Positions 1 through 6,776 of a DNA stretch of 30,268 bases are shown in pieces. Source of the DNA: a virus. The DNA is taken from the IMG/VR virus record IMGVR_UViG_3300032088_001405, positions 1 to 30,268 of that record, one strand, 5' to 3'. The position numbers and the translations under genes were made by a program. Every line of letters starts with the position of its first letter. The stretch's first letter is position 1. The notes under the pieces were generated by a model. That model was not told the DNA's origin, made no database searches, and saw only the letters and a list, made by a program, of their open reading frames with translations.

Positions 1-141
1 AATTAACTATAGCTAATGCTTAATGGTGCAAAATCACCACCTCACTTCTGTAAGTACTTCACCATAAAAAACTGCGCAGCAATTTTTTTATCTCACAGGA
101 CCCATTTCGGCCATTTACGCTACACAGTAAAAAGAAGCAAC

Positions 142-157
142 TTACGCTAGAGCGTAA
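142..157. repeat. Short inverted repeat TTACGC-TAGA-GCGTAA
   Basis: Six base pairs around a four-base loop (seven pairs if the loop is counted as AG). No T run follows on the plus strand, so it is a poor terminator. It could be a protein-binding site or a small RNA stem. The role is unknown. Confidence 0.45.
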
Positions 158-419
158 AGCGATAGCGTGTATGAGCTTGCTCGTACTATAGTGTGTAAAC
201 TAGAACCTCTTAACTGTAGCACCACAGTAGCGCAACGTATAAGTAACAGTATGCGTACAGTGTGTTACTCACTGGTTGGACAATCATATCGTAGCTACAT
301 AGTTGACTACACACAGCAATCTAAGCTGAAAGCACTGTACGCAAACACACACTATTATGCAAACACTCAAACTCATATATCCACAGTCAAAGTCACAACA
401 GTACAAAGAGTCAATTACT

Positions 420-584
420 ATGGCTGCGTCAATTGAACTGTACACACAACATCACATAGACAGTTATCAATCGTCAGCAACAGAACTCATGTTTGATACA
501 TCACAGGCGTGTGTGTTTGCAAGCATAGCACTGTCAGCAAATCCGTTGTACACTGTTGAGATTGTTCAACAAAAGACTCTTTAA
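420..584 (+). CDS. Possible 54-aa small protein, unknown
   Basis: The frame starts at ATG 420 with AAAGAG about 9 nt upstream as a weak ribosome site, and ends at TAA 582-584. The product is 54 residues with no membrane segment or recognisable motif (begins MAASIELYTQHHID, ends VEIVQQKTL). The frame stays open upstream to 357, but that part encodes a lysine/glutamine-rich run typical of chance translation. Against it: it stands alone in a gene-poor stretch with no clear promoter. It may be a real accessory peptide or just an open frame. Confidence 0.3.
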   Translation: MAASIELYTQHHIDSYQSSATELMFDTSQACVFASIALSANPLYTVEIVQQKTL

Positions 585-709
585 ATTGTCAATCACTGTT
601 TACGGCATAATGCAACACTATGCACGACTGTTGTCGCTGCGATTGTTCAAAAACTTTTGTTAGTGTGGTGTTCTGTAGTGTGATACTGTCTAGGCATAAT
701 ATGCGCACT

Positions 710-738
710 TAAACGCTAATTTTGCGCAAAAGCGTTTA
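710..738 (+). repeat. Hairpin TAAACGCT / AGCGTTTA with palindromic loop
   Basis: TAAACGCT (710-717) is the exact reverse complement of AGCGTTTA (731-738). The loop region itself contains the 12-base palindrome TTTTGCGCAAAA (720-731). It is the first of three consecutive hairpins before the late-type promoter of the SGNH gene. Confidence 0.55.
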
Positions 739-780
739 CCGCTTCGCGGCTTGTTGCGGCGCTGGGCGCTTCGCGCTTTT
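739..780 (+). terminator. Two GC-rich hairpins ending in TTTT
   Basis: CCGC-TTC-GCGG lies at about 739-749 and GCGC-TTC-GCGC at 766-776. The second is followed directly by TTTT (777-780), as in a plus-strand intrinsic terminator. Both share the octamer GCTTCGCG. The local GC content is far above the surroundings. The pair could end a short untranslated transcript from the gene-poor stretch and insulate the SGNH gene's own promoter. Confidence 0.45.
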
Positions 781-811
781 CAGGAATCTCCCAACACCTT
801 GACTTGCACAG

Positions 812-817
812 TAAATA
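812..817 (+). promoter_or_regulatory. Late-type promoter core TAAATA, 4 nt before start codon
   Basis: GTAAATAC spans 811-818, with TAAATA at 812-817. It resembles the T4 late promoter -10 box (TATAAATA). Only CTAT separates it from ATG 822, so a transcript starting at the usual distance would begin at or next to the start codon. Confidence 0.45.
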
Positions 818-821
818 CTAT

Positions 822-1505
822 ATGAACAAATACTTACAGCGTGGTCCTTATCATTGGCATGCTTCAACTACAGTTGAACGACTTGAATCATCAGAAACAG
901 TTGAAGGTTGGCCTCGTGAACCGCGCATGTACACTATTAACTCGCAGGGCTTTCGTGGTCAAGAGTTTGTCAAGCAGGGCGTGTGTGCAATTGGTTGCTC
1001 ACACACATTTGGTTACGGACAACTTGAACAAGACACATGGCCTAGTTTGCTCGGTCGTGCTGTTGATCTTCCTGTGTCAAACATGGGATGGCCAGGTGCA
1101 GGTTCAGACACATTCAGTCGTGTGGCTATGACATGGTTCGAACAGTTGCGTCCTCGAGTGGTATGTGTGCTTGATGTATATCCCAATCGAAGAGAGTTTA
1201 TGTTGAGTGAGTGGCAGAATCAAATCTACAACGGCACTGGCAAAGACGACAACATGAATAAGATATGTGCAAGTCCTGTGGAACAGCAGTTCAACACAGA
1301 ACGCAATCGACGCTGTATACAAAACCTAGCAGCCGAGTATGGCAGTCAGTGTGTGTGGATTGATAGGCACACCTACAAGCAGAAGTTTTCAAGGATCTCA
1401 ACAGGACGTCCTTCACGTGATGCTGCACAACATCCGTCAACTGATTGTCATCGTGCTATTAGTGAGTACTTGGTAGAGGCGTTGGCCGAGCTTGATCAAA
1501 CTTGA
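822..1505 (+). CDS. SGNH/GDSL-family hydrolase
   Basis: The 227-residue product looks like an SGNH-fold esterase or acetylhydrolase. Visible signs are the nucleophile block GCSHTFGYG (58-66, Ser60), a block II/III-like NMGWPGAGSDTF (87-98), and a C-terminal Asp/His pair (Asp200 and His204 in RDAAQHPS, or the nearby DCH). There is no signal peptide, so it probably acts in the host cytoplasm or is packaged in virions. Family members de-esterify or deacetylate sugars and lipids, which would suit the glycan genes further along. I chose ATG 822 over an in-frame TTG at 804, because 804 lies upstream of the TAAATA promoter core. The 3' end overlaps the convergent gene at 1459-1737 by 47 nt. The substrate is unknown. 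Confidence 0.7.
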   Translation: MNKYLQRGPYHWHASTTVERLESSETVEGWPREPRMYTINSQGFRGQEFVKQGVCAIGCSHTFGYGQLEQDTWPSLLGRAVDLPVSNMGWPGAGSDTFSRVAMTWFEQLRPRVVCVLDVYPNRREFMLSEWQNQIYNGTGKDDNMNKICASPVEQQFNTERNRRCIQNLAAEYGSQCVWIDRHTYKQKFSRISTGRPSRDAAQHPSTDCHRAISEYLVEALAELDQT

Positions 1506-1737
1506 GTGCAAACAACGTGCTTTGTTTTGAGTCGTCTACATCTACATAAACATCACAACGGCAGTATGTGTCGCCGGGCAAGCTAGTTGAACTTGACCTT
1601 AGATATATCAAGTCCCAGTTTTGTTGATTACAATACTTAAACAGCTCATCGCCTAGTTCACGTCTTACCCATATGTGTTCCATGTCTTTGTGTGCGTGAC
1701 TCCATTTGTATTCACACGATCCTAGATAGTAACGCAT
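1459..1737 (-). CDS. Hypothetical protein, 92 aa
   Basis: I do not recognise this family. The product is a soluble 92-residue protein with several aromatic and Cys residues, no membrane segment, and an Asp/Val-rich stretch (CDVYVDVDDSK) in the second half. Its ATG lies inside the last codons of the upstream 159-aa gene (16-nt overlap). That spacing is typical of translationally coupled T4-like genes and is the main reason to accept it. Its 3' end overlaps the convergent SGNH gene. It would be the last gene of the primase-helicase transcript. Confidence 0.55.
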   Translation of the reverse strand: MRYYLGSCEYKWSHAHKDMEHIWVRRELGDELFKYCNQQNWDLIYLRSSSTSLPGDTYCRCDVYVDVDDSKQSTLFALKFDQARPTPLPSTH

Positions 1738-2201
1738 ATTTCGTATTCAAAGTTTTGGTATTGATCATATCGATCCAGTAGGACAGCACCGTTGCGTATG
1801 TGGAACTTCTCAGCCATTTCAGTCAAAGGACTTAGTGTAACAAATCGACTGATGTCTGATCTTTGTTCGTCAATTGAACGAGCTGTTCTAAGTACTATTT
1901 CTCTTCCTGCTCCGCGATCATAACTCCACACAGTATAGAACATTGCACAGTTGGCATCTTTCCAGTGTGTGTCCATATACTGTTCATCAATCGCAACTCC
2001 GTTGGTATATGCTACACAGATAATAGCACGTACTTTGTCTGAAGGGAAATGCTCAACTGCATACTTGTCTTCATACAATGCATAGACTTCACGTCCGTGC
2101 TGTGTTCTCCACTCCGCGGTAATGTGCGGGCGTACTGGATCATCCTTTATGTATTTTTCAACGTCTTGTTGTGATAGTTTTACTAGCATATGTTTATTCA
2201 T
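1722..2201 (-). CDS. Hypothetical protein, 159 aa, downstream of helicase
   Basis: Unknown soluble protein. The C-terminal part contains RFVTLSPLTEMAEKFHIRNGA, a TLSP-centred stretch loosely reminiscent of GNAT-like folds (for example the catalytic region of malonyl-CoA decarboxylase). That likeness is weak and is not a functional call. The start overlaps the helicase stop by 8 nt (ATGAATAA), and AGGAG sits immediately upstream. A second ATG four codons in (position 2189) would give a 12-nt spacing instead, so the exact start is uncertain. It is probably cotranscribed with gp41. A role alongside the helicase is possible but not shown by the sequence. Confidence 0.65.
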   Translation of the reverse strand: MNKHMLVKLSQQDVEKYIKDDPVRPHITAEWRTQHGREVYALYEDKYAVEHFPSDKVRAIICVAYTNGVAIDEQYMDTHWKDANCAMFYTVWSYDRGAGREIVLRTARSIDEQRSDISRFVTLSPLTEMAEKFHIRNGAVLLDRYDQYQNFEYEICVTI

Positions 2202-3642
2202 CTCCTGGTAAGTTATTTAAGAACTGTCGAAGTTTTGTGCTGTCTGTTTCGGCTCTTACTTTGCCAATACCTGAACCTGTGCTTGGATCACTAATAGTAT
2301 CTTCTGGTGTTGTAGTACCTGTGCCACGCTTTAGATTGCTTAGTATTGTTGAACCGCTTGTAGCTGATGCTGTTGCTTGTTCTTCACCATCTTCACCTAA
2401 GTCTTCAATGCGTAGTGTGTCCAAGTTAAATCCTAGATCAATCTTTTGTCCTACGCCACTACTGTTACGTGTCTTCATTAGCTGTAGCTGATAACGTCCA
2501 CGTTCACGCATTGCTCTACTAGTAAAGATACCAAACACGTTGTCTGCTGTTTGAATCTTTGAAAGTCCACCACTGATGTGCGAGTGATCAAATTCAATCT
2601 CTTCCACAGCACCACGATTCAACTGTGCCGCTGTAACAAACACTGTGTTCAATTCCATTGCTAGGTTACGTAGTTCTTCACTTACGTACTTGTCTTTGAT
2701 AAACAAGTTCTCTGCACTAACCTTTGTGCTGGCTGGCATCAACAAGTCCAAGTAGTCAATCAGTAGTACGTCTACCTTCTTGCCTGTTTTAATCTCATAC
2801 TCTTTAATGTAACTACGTACATCATTTGCTGTCTTGCCACTAGGCATATATTTGACTTGGAACGCACCTGACTTCTTGCCGATCATCTTAACTTTCATCT
2901 CAACATCGTCAATGCTCTTAAACACATCACGACTTGGAATGCCTGTGGTCATACTATCAAGTCTCATACTAACTAGACTCTCTGCAAGCTCTAGTGTTAA
3001 GTAAATCACGTTCAAGCCTTTCTCAGCCATGTTAACACCAATGTTAGCAAGGAACAAACTCTTACCTGCACCTGAGCCACCTGCAAAGATATTCAACTCG
3101 CCTCTGTTAAAGCCACCAAACAGTTTCTTGTCCATAGCTGGCCAGCCTGTGCTTACCTGTCCGTTTGTACTCTTAATGCCTTCTAGTCTTGCTCTTGGAT
3201 CAGCATAGTAGTTTGTACCTAAGTCTTTTTGCAAACCAATCTGTACAGCCTTCTTTACTAGATCCTCACATGCACCATACTCACCGTTCTCTAACAAGTC
3301 AGCACTCTTTAGGATTGCTGCTTCTAGTGCTTTGTGTTTACAAAACGTTTCAAACTCTGCTAGTAACCAATCATAGTGACTTTCGTTTAAGTCTCCTGGG
3401 TCACGCATTTGATTGTCGCCATGTAGCTCTGCGGCTGCATTGACCATATCACGTGTGGGCAAAGTGTTGTGTTCAGTTACATAGTTGCCTAAAAACTCTG
3501 CGGCTGTTTTTAATCTTCTGTCAAAACTATTTGGATCGAATACAGCTTGACAGCGTACAAAGCTCTCAGCGTCCGATAGCATCATCTCTAGATATACTTT
3601 CTGTATATCATAACCATAGTCTGTGTTTTGTCTAGTGCTCAT
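2194..3642 (-). CDS. 41: Replicative DNA helicase, gp41/DnaB family
   Basis: This is a RecA-fold hexameric helicase that would unwind DNA ahead of the phage fork together with the primase encoded upstream. Its 482 residues show an N-terminal all-helical domain (1-160), Walker A GGSGAGKS (188-195), Walker B VLLIDYLDL (292-300), the H3-like TAAQLNR (338-344) and an H4 region ending QLMKTRNSSG (387-396). The length matches T4 gp41 (about 475). The last 60 residues form a Ser/Thr/Gly-rich linker followed by a short charged tail, probably a docking tail. The start overlaps the carbamoyltransferase stop by 11 nt, and a consensus promoter lies 33 nt upstream inside that gene. So it can be expressed both from its own promoter and by read-through from the primase transcript. 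Confidence 0.95.
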   Translation of the reverse strand: MSTRQNTDYGYDIQKVYLEMMLSDAESFVRCQAVFDPNSFDRRLKTAAEFLGNYVTEHNTLPTRDMVNAAAELHGDNQMRDPGDLNESHYDWLLAEFETFCKHKALEAAILKSADLLENGEYGACEDLVKKAVQIGLQKDLGTNYYADPRARLEGIKSTNGQVSTGWPAMDKKLFGGFNRGELNIFAGGSGAGKSLFLANIGVNMAEKGLNVIYLTLELAESLVSMRLDSMTTGIPSRDVFKSIDDVEMKVKMIGKKSGAFQVKYMPSGKTANDVRSYIKEYEIKTGKKVDVLLIDYLDLLMPASTKVSAENLFIKDKYVSEELRNLAMELNTVFVTAAQLNRGAVEEIEFDHSHISGGLSKIQTADNVFGIFTSRAMRERGRYQLQLMKTRNSSGVGQKIDLGFNLDTLRIEDLGEDGEEQATASATSGSTILSNLKRGTGTTTPEDTISDPSTGSGIGKVRAETDSTKLRQFLNNLPGDE

Positions 3643-5107
3643 TCTCTGCCTTCGTGAATACTTTTATATTATACATTATAGCAAACTCTTGAGCATCTGT
3701 CAAGTTGTTTACCATAGGTTTGCCTTTGATATTGAGTGAAGTATTTAACAGCATTGGGCAACCTGTTTCTTCATACCAGCGTTCTAACAATCGTCGTATG
3801 CCGCTGTCATCTGGTCCAACCGTTTGGACTCTACTTGTTCCGTCCATGTGAGTGATGGCAGGATACAAGTCTGAATTTTTGCATCGGGAGGTAAACTGCA
3901 TAAAGTTATTGTAGCATCCTTCGAAGTTATCACCCGCATGTTCGTAGAGCACCACTGGTGCGAAAGGTCTGAACTGCTGTCTTCGCTTGATGTCATTGAC
4001 TCTAGACTTGATATCGCTACCACGGGGATCAGCAAGTAAGCTACGATTGCCAAAAGCCCTAGGGCCAAACTCCGCCCTACCATTCGCAACGCCCACGATT
4101 CCCGTAGCCTTGAGTTCGCTGATTGCCTCTTCAACTGGATAATCTCCTTCAATATTATAGCCTGTATAAGCATGTGGCATTTCCATATGCTGCTTCTTAT
4201 GTGCTAGTACTGCTCCAATAGCCGACCCTGCATCACCCGGGTTTGGCATAATCCATACGTCATCAAAATACTTGTAGGTTAAATGGTTAGCACTACAGTT
4301 TAATGCACACCCTCCCATAAGAACTAAGTTCCTGCTCTTTGTATTCTTCCTAGCCCAGTCCAGTACCCATTCAAAGATCTCTTCATATACCTTTTGGGTG
4401 GCAGCAGCAATGTCAAACATATCTTGTTCTGTAGTGAGATCTGGCCTCCACCACTTGCACCCTCTATGTAGATTGTGCTTTAACTTAACTAGGGTTCGAT
4501 CACCCAGAGCAATAAACTCCTGTTTAATATCATTGTACAACCTGTCAGGGTCACCGTATGCAGCCATACCCATTAGTATATATTCATCTTCGTTAGGCTT
4601 TAGCCCAACACGTTGCGTCATCGCCGAGTACCATAGTCCCACGGAGTGTGGATATCGTTGTGAGTATTGCCTTTTAAGTCCTTTGTTGTTTCCTGACCAG
4701 ATGGTAAGAGATTCATACTCTCCAATACTGTCAATACAAACAACACTAGCTTCGTTAAAATTGGAAGTATAATAACCGGCAGCAGCATGGGAATGGTGAT
4801 GAGAGATATAACGAATAGGAGAGTGTATCCCATAAGATCGAAGATAGTGATTAATATTGTTTTCTTTAAACCGAAGTCCTTGGCCTGCTTGTATCTGTCT
4901 ACAAGTTTTGACCAAAGGCTTTTCATACCAAATGATTTCATCTGGCTTCCCCCATTGTTGTGCATATTTAATTATCTCTTTATTTAGGTTAGGGTCATTC
5001 TTAATTCCACTAAAGCGTTCACTATGACTAGCAAACTCCAGTCCGTCATCTGTGAATACTGCTAGTGCCGCATCGTGACTATTTGCGCTTATACCCCAAG
5101 TTATCAT
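3632..5107 (-). CDS. NodU/TobZ-family O-carbamoyltransferase
   Basis: The enzyme would transfer a carbamoyl group from carbamoyl phosphate, via carbamoyl-AMP, to a sugar or related hydroxyl. The 491-residue product has the two-domain family layout. The N-terminal Kae1-like part shows the His cluster HHHSH (103-107), CIDSIGE (124-130) and GGCALNCSANH (265-275). The C-terminal YrdC-like part shows AEFGPRAFGNRSLLADPR (345-362), QQFRPFAP (377-384) and LLNTSLNIKG. The length is close to bacterial members (about 500-570). NodU, CmcH and TobZ modify Nod factors and antibiotics. Here the likely substrate is a glycan made by genes in this phage, but it cannot be identified. It lies in the replication operon between a small ORF (ATGA overlap) and gp41 (11-nt overlap), and its 3' end contains the gp41 promoter. 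Confidence 0.9.
   Translation of the reverse strand: MITWGISANSHDAALAVFTDDGLEFASHSERFSGIKNDPNLNKEIIKYAQQWGKPDEIIWYEKPLVKTCRQIQAGQGLRFKENNINHYLRSYGIHSPIRYISHHHSHAAAGYYTSNFNEASVVCIDSIGEYESLTIWSGNNKGLKRQYSQRYPHSVGLWYSAMTQRVGLKPNEDEYILMGMAAYGDPDRLYNDIKQEFIALGDRTLVKLKHNLHRGCKWWRPDLTTEQDMFDIAAATQKVYEEIFEWVLDWARKNTKSRNLVLMGGCALNCSANHLTYKYFDDVWIMPNPGDAGSAIGAVLAHKKQHMEMPHAYTGYNIEGDYPVEEAISELKATGIVGVANGRAEFGPRAFGNRSLLADPRGSDIKSRVNDIKRRQQFRPFAPVVLYEHAGDNFEGCYNNFMQFTSRCKNSDLYPAITHMDGTSRVQTVGPDDSGIRRLLERWYEETGCPMLLNTSLNIKGKPMVNNLTDAQEFAIMYNIKVFTKAENEH
3675..3703 (-). promoter_or_regulatory. Consensus sigma70-type promoter for gp41
   Basis: On the minus strand, TTGACA (3703-3698), 17 nt, then TATAAT (3680-3675). 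Both boxes are perfect and the spacing is optimal. It lies inside the last codons of the carbamoyltransferase gene and 33 nt before the helicase ATG. AAGG sits in the short leader as a ribosome site. Confidence 0.85.
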
Positions 5108-5313
5108 ACAGTAATGTCTACCCTTGCACCTTGTTGTACTGGCGTAACTTCTTTGCCAAATTGGTTGTATGTTGAAAACGATTTTGCCTCTATCTTAATC
5201 GAACCATTCTCTTCAACATGTTTATATTGCGTTGTAACGTCATGATTACCTTGTATACTAGTTCTAGTATACATGCTAACTACATGACTTGCTCCTATTG
5301 CATCAATACTCAT
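5104..5313 (-). CDS. Hypothetical small protein, 69 aa
   Basis: Unknown. The product is a soluble 69-residue protein with an alternating polar/hydrophobic pattern suggesting beta strands (SIKIEAKSFSTYNQFGKEV). There are no cysteines or membrane segments. The gene couples to both neighbours: its ATG overlaps the stop of the 23-codon gene upstream (ATGA), and its TGA overlaps the carbamoyltransferase ATG (ATGA). This perfect packing is the main evidence that it is real. Confidence 0.65.
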   Translation of the reverse strand: MSIDAIGASHVVSMYTRTSIQGNHDVTTQYKHVEENGSIKIEAKSFSTYNQFGKEVTPVQQGARVDITV

Positions 5314-5381
5314 TTGTAAATAAACGGATCCTCTTTTTTTAATTCTTTAATTCTTTTTTTGTACTTTCGATTTTCTTTCAT
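5310..5381 (-). CDS. Microprotein, 23 aa, highly basic
   Basis: A 23-codon frame fills most of the gap between primase and the 69-aa gene. It runs from ATG 5381 to TGA 5310, and its stop overlaps the next ATG as ATGA. The peptide begins MKENRKYKKRIKELKKED and ends PFIYK: a lysine/arginine-rich amphipathic helix with a short hydrophobic tail. Tiny basic ORFs of this kind occur in T4-like genomes. There is no strong ribosome site, so it may rely on coupling or act mainly as a translational bridge. Function is unknown. Confidence 0.5.
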   Translation of the reverse strand: MKENRKYKKRIKELKKEDPFIYK

Positions 5382-5410
5382 ATTCAAATACCAAAAGTGT
5401 AATTTACTTT

Positions 5411-6403
5411 TTAGTTTTTTAAACCAAACCATTTCTTTGCTCTCAATCTAATTTTAAGTGGACTACTTTCAGCAGCGTTAGCAATACTATACAATGTATA
5501 TAATCTGCCGTACTTGTCTACAGCATCACCGATATCATTTATATCATCATCCCATTGAGGCATACTAACATGCCAACCTTTATCAATTGCCTGCTCTACT
5601 AATTTACTACCAGCAGTATCTCTATCAGGTACAACATATATATCTTTGGCAAGCCTATTGAGTAACAACGACTGAGCATCATTTATTTCGCTACCACCTA
5701 ATGCTGTGCCATCAACATGAATAGCATCTAATTGTCCTTCACATACTATGCAAAATGCTTTACCATGACTTTGTTCGTCAAGACCATATACAAAGCCAGG
5801 CTGTACTTCTGTAAGATACTTAGGCTTTTTATCTGCTGTTACAGTTCTAGCAGTCCATCCTACAATACGCTTTTCATAATAGAAAGGAATAATAAGTCTG
5901 TCACGATATCCTAAACTAGGGCTCCAATAGTAAGTAGTATCATCTGTATTTAAATTACGTGCAGCCATGTATTCAAGTACTGCCATGCTGTACTTGTTAA
6001 AGTCTGTTATGTCTGTTATCTTAACAGCATCGTCTGGCAACGGAACAGTATTGAATGTAGGCAGTTCAGCTATACGTGTTTTTGCTTCAACACCTTCATT
6101 CTCTCTCATAACCTCAAGTGCCACCTTGTTGATTATATCGTCAGGTGCTCCCATCCATTGGAGAAGTTTACGCAACTTGTGACTAAAGTTCCTGCCCGGT
6201 TGCCAGCTTGCTTTGAAGCCGCAGTTAAAGCAATGATAACTTACGCCTCCATCTGGGTTGCTTATCAAGCCTCCCCTTCCGCGAGTATCTGCATTGTTAC
6301 CATTGTGATGGCAACAAGGTGCATTAAAGGATAGCCAGCCACTAGGCGTTTGTTTCCGCTTAGACGGCAAGTATGTCAGAACTGTATTAGCTACTATACT
6401 CAT
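5411..6403 (-). CDS. 61: DNA primase, gp61/DnaG-type
   Basis: The primase would make RNA primers for lagging-strand synthesis in complex with the gp41-type helicase. The 330-residue product shows an N-terminal zinc-binding module, with ligand candidates Cys30, Cys31, His32 and His33 in APCCHHNG and Cys58/Cys61 in YHCFNCGF. It also has a Toprim catalytic domain with the Glu motif CEGQLDAI (221-228, Glu222) and the Asp motif VVPDRDTAG (257-265, Asp260/Asp262). The length matches T4 gp61 (342). The first zinc half-site (CCHH) differs from T4's CPVC. The gene heads the replication block. Its start codon lies 6 nt after the -10 box of a consensus promoter, so its own mRNA may have no leader. Confidence 0.93.
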   Translation of the reverse strand: MSIVANTVLTYLPSKRKQTPSGWLSFNAPCCHHNGNNADTRGRGGLISNPDGGVSYHCFNCGFKASWQPGRNFSHKLRKLLQWMGAPDDIINKVALEVMRENEGVEAKTRIAELPTFNTVPLPDDAVKITDITDFNKYSMAVLEYMAARNLNTDDTTYYWSPSLGYRDRLIIPFYYEKRIVGWTARTVTADKKPKYLTEVQPGFVYGLDEQSHGKAFCIVCEGQLDAIHVDGTALGGSEINDAQSLLLNRLAKDIYVVPDRDTAGSKLVEQAIDKGWHVSMPQWDDDINDIGDAVDKYGRLYTLYSIANAAESSPLKIRLRAKKWFGLKN

Positions 6404-6409
6404 AATAAT

Positions 6410-6438
6410 AGTATAGCATCTCTAGTTTAGTTTGTCAA
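6410..6438 (-). promoter_or_regulatory. Consensus sigma70-type promoter for primase, leaderless geometry
   Basis: On the minus strand, TTGACA (6438-6433), 17 nt, then TATACT (6415-6410). Only ATTATT separates the -10 box from the primase ATG (6403), so transcription starting 6-7 nt downstream would begin at the start codon. The -35 box overlaps the TGA stop of the upstream structural gene. Confidence 0.85.
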
Positions 6439-6776
6439 TGATTTAATGTAATTGAATTTACTGTTCCGTCAGTCCAGCTACTTACTACAGCTCTTACCCA
6501 TACATAATTGCCAGTAAAGTTAGATGCAACTACTTTAGTTACTATTGAATGTCCATCGGATATGATTGTGAACCAGTCTGCATCAACTGGATCAACTGCA
6601 AGTGTGCCTTGTATGGCTACTATACCTGTAAATCCTGTTATGCTGTATTGGACTGTATGGAAACCATCACTACGACCGTAGTAACCGTCACCCTTAAATT
6701 TCTCACCTGTGATAGTCTCTGTAGTACTGTCTCCTGGATGAGTATTTGCTGTTAAAATTGTTTCGCTATTGGCCAT
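6435..6776 (-). CDS. Probable virion structural protein, single-domain paralogue
   Basis: The 113-residue Ser/Thr/Gly-rich protein is predicted to be mostly beta. Its core (GIVAIQGTL, DADWFTI, NFTGNYVWVRAVV) matches, in order and spacing, the C-terminal domain of the preceding 262-aa protein (GTVEIQGTL, NNWTTV, NFNGVFTFLRFKL). The two therefore share a repeated beta-rich module like those in decoration or fibre proteins of marine T4-like phages. Its ATG follows the upstream TAA with no gap (TAAATG), so the two are cotranscribed from the late promoter at 7589-7596. The exact virion location is unknown. Confidence 0.65.
   Translation of the reverse strand: MANSETILTANTHPGDSTTETITGEKFKGDGYYGRSDGFHTVQYSITGFTGIVAIQGTLAVDPVDADWFTIISDGHSIVTKVVASNFTGNYVWVRAVVSSWTDGTVNSITLNH

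Larger units (their letters stand above)
1..803. other. Gene-poor stretch at left edge
   Basis: No frame entering from the left edge stays open beyond about 10 codons, so no partial gene is carried in. The stretch is rich in CA/TG runs (cacac, gtgtgt), which produce open frames by chance. What it does hold: a CTGCGCAG palindrome flanked by A and T runs near 72-95, a compact inverted repeat at 142-157, one weak small-gene candidate at 420-584, and a cluster of GC-rich hairpins at 710-780. I see no tRNA-like cloverleaf. Confidence 0.6.

Noticed and set aside
167-436. 89-codon plus-strand frame starting at GTG 167
   Set aside because: No ribosome site, low-complexity CA-repeat-driven residues (NTHYYANTQTH), and no neighbour coupling. 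Probably chance.
3784-4173. 129-codon frame within the carbamoyltransferase 3' half
   Set aside because: Overlaps the catalytic motifs of the real gene in another frame. Ser-rich composition is typical of a shadow.
4618-4965. 115-codon open frame inside the carbamoyltransferase gene with hydrophobic runs
   Set aside because: It lies in another frame of a gene with unmistakable family motifs. The hydrophobicity is a shadow of the true frame.
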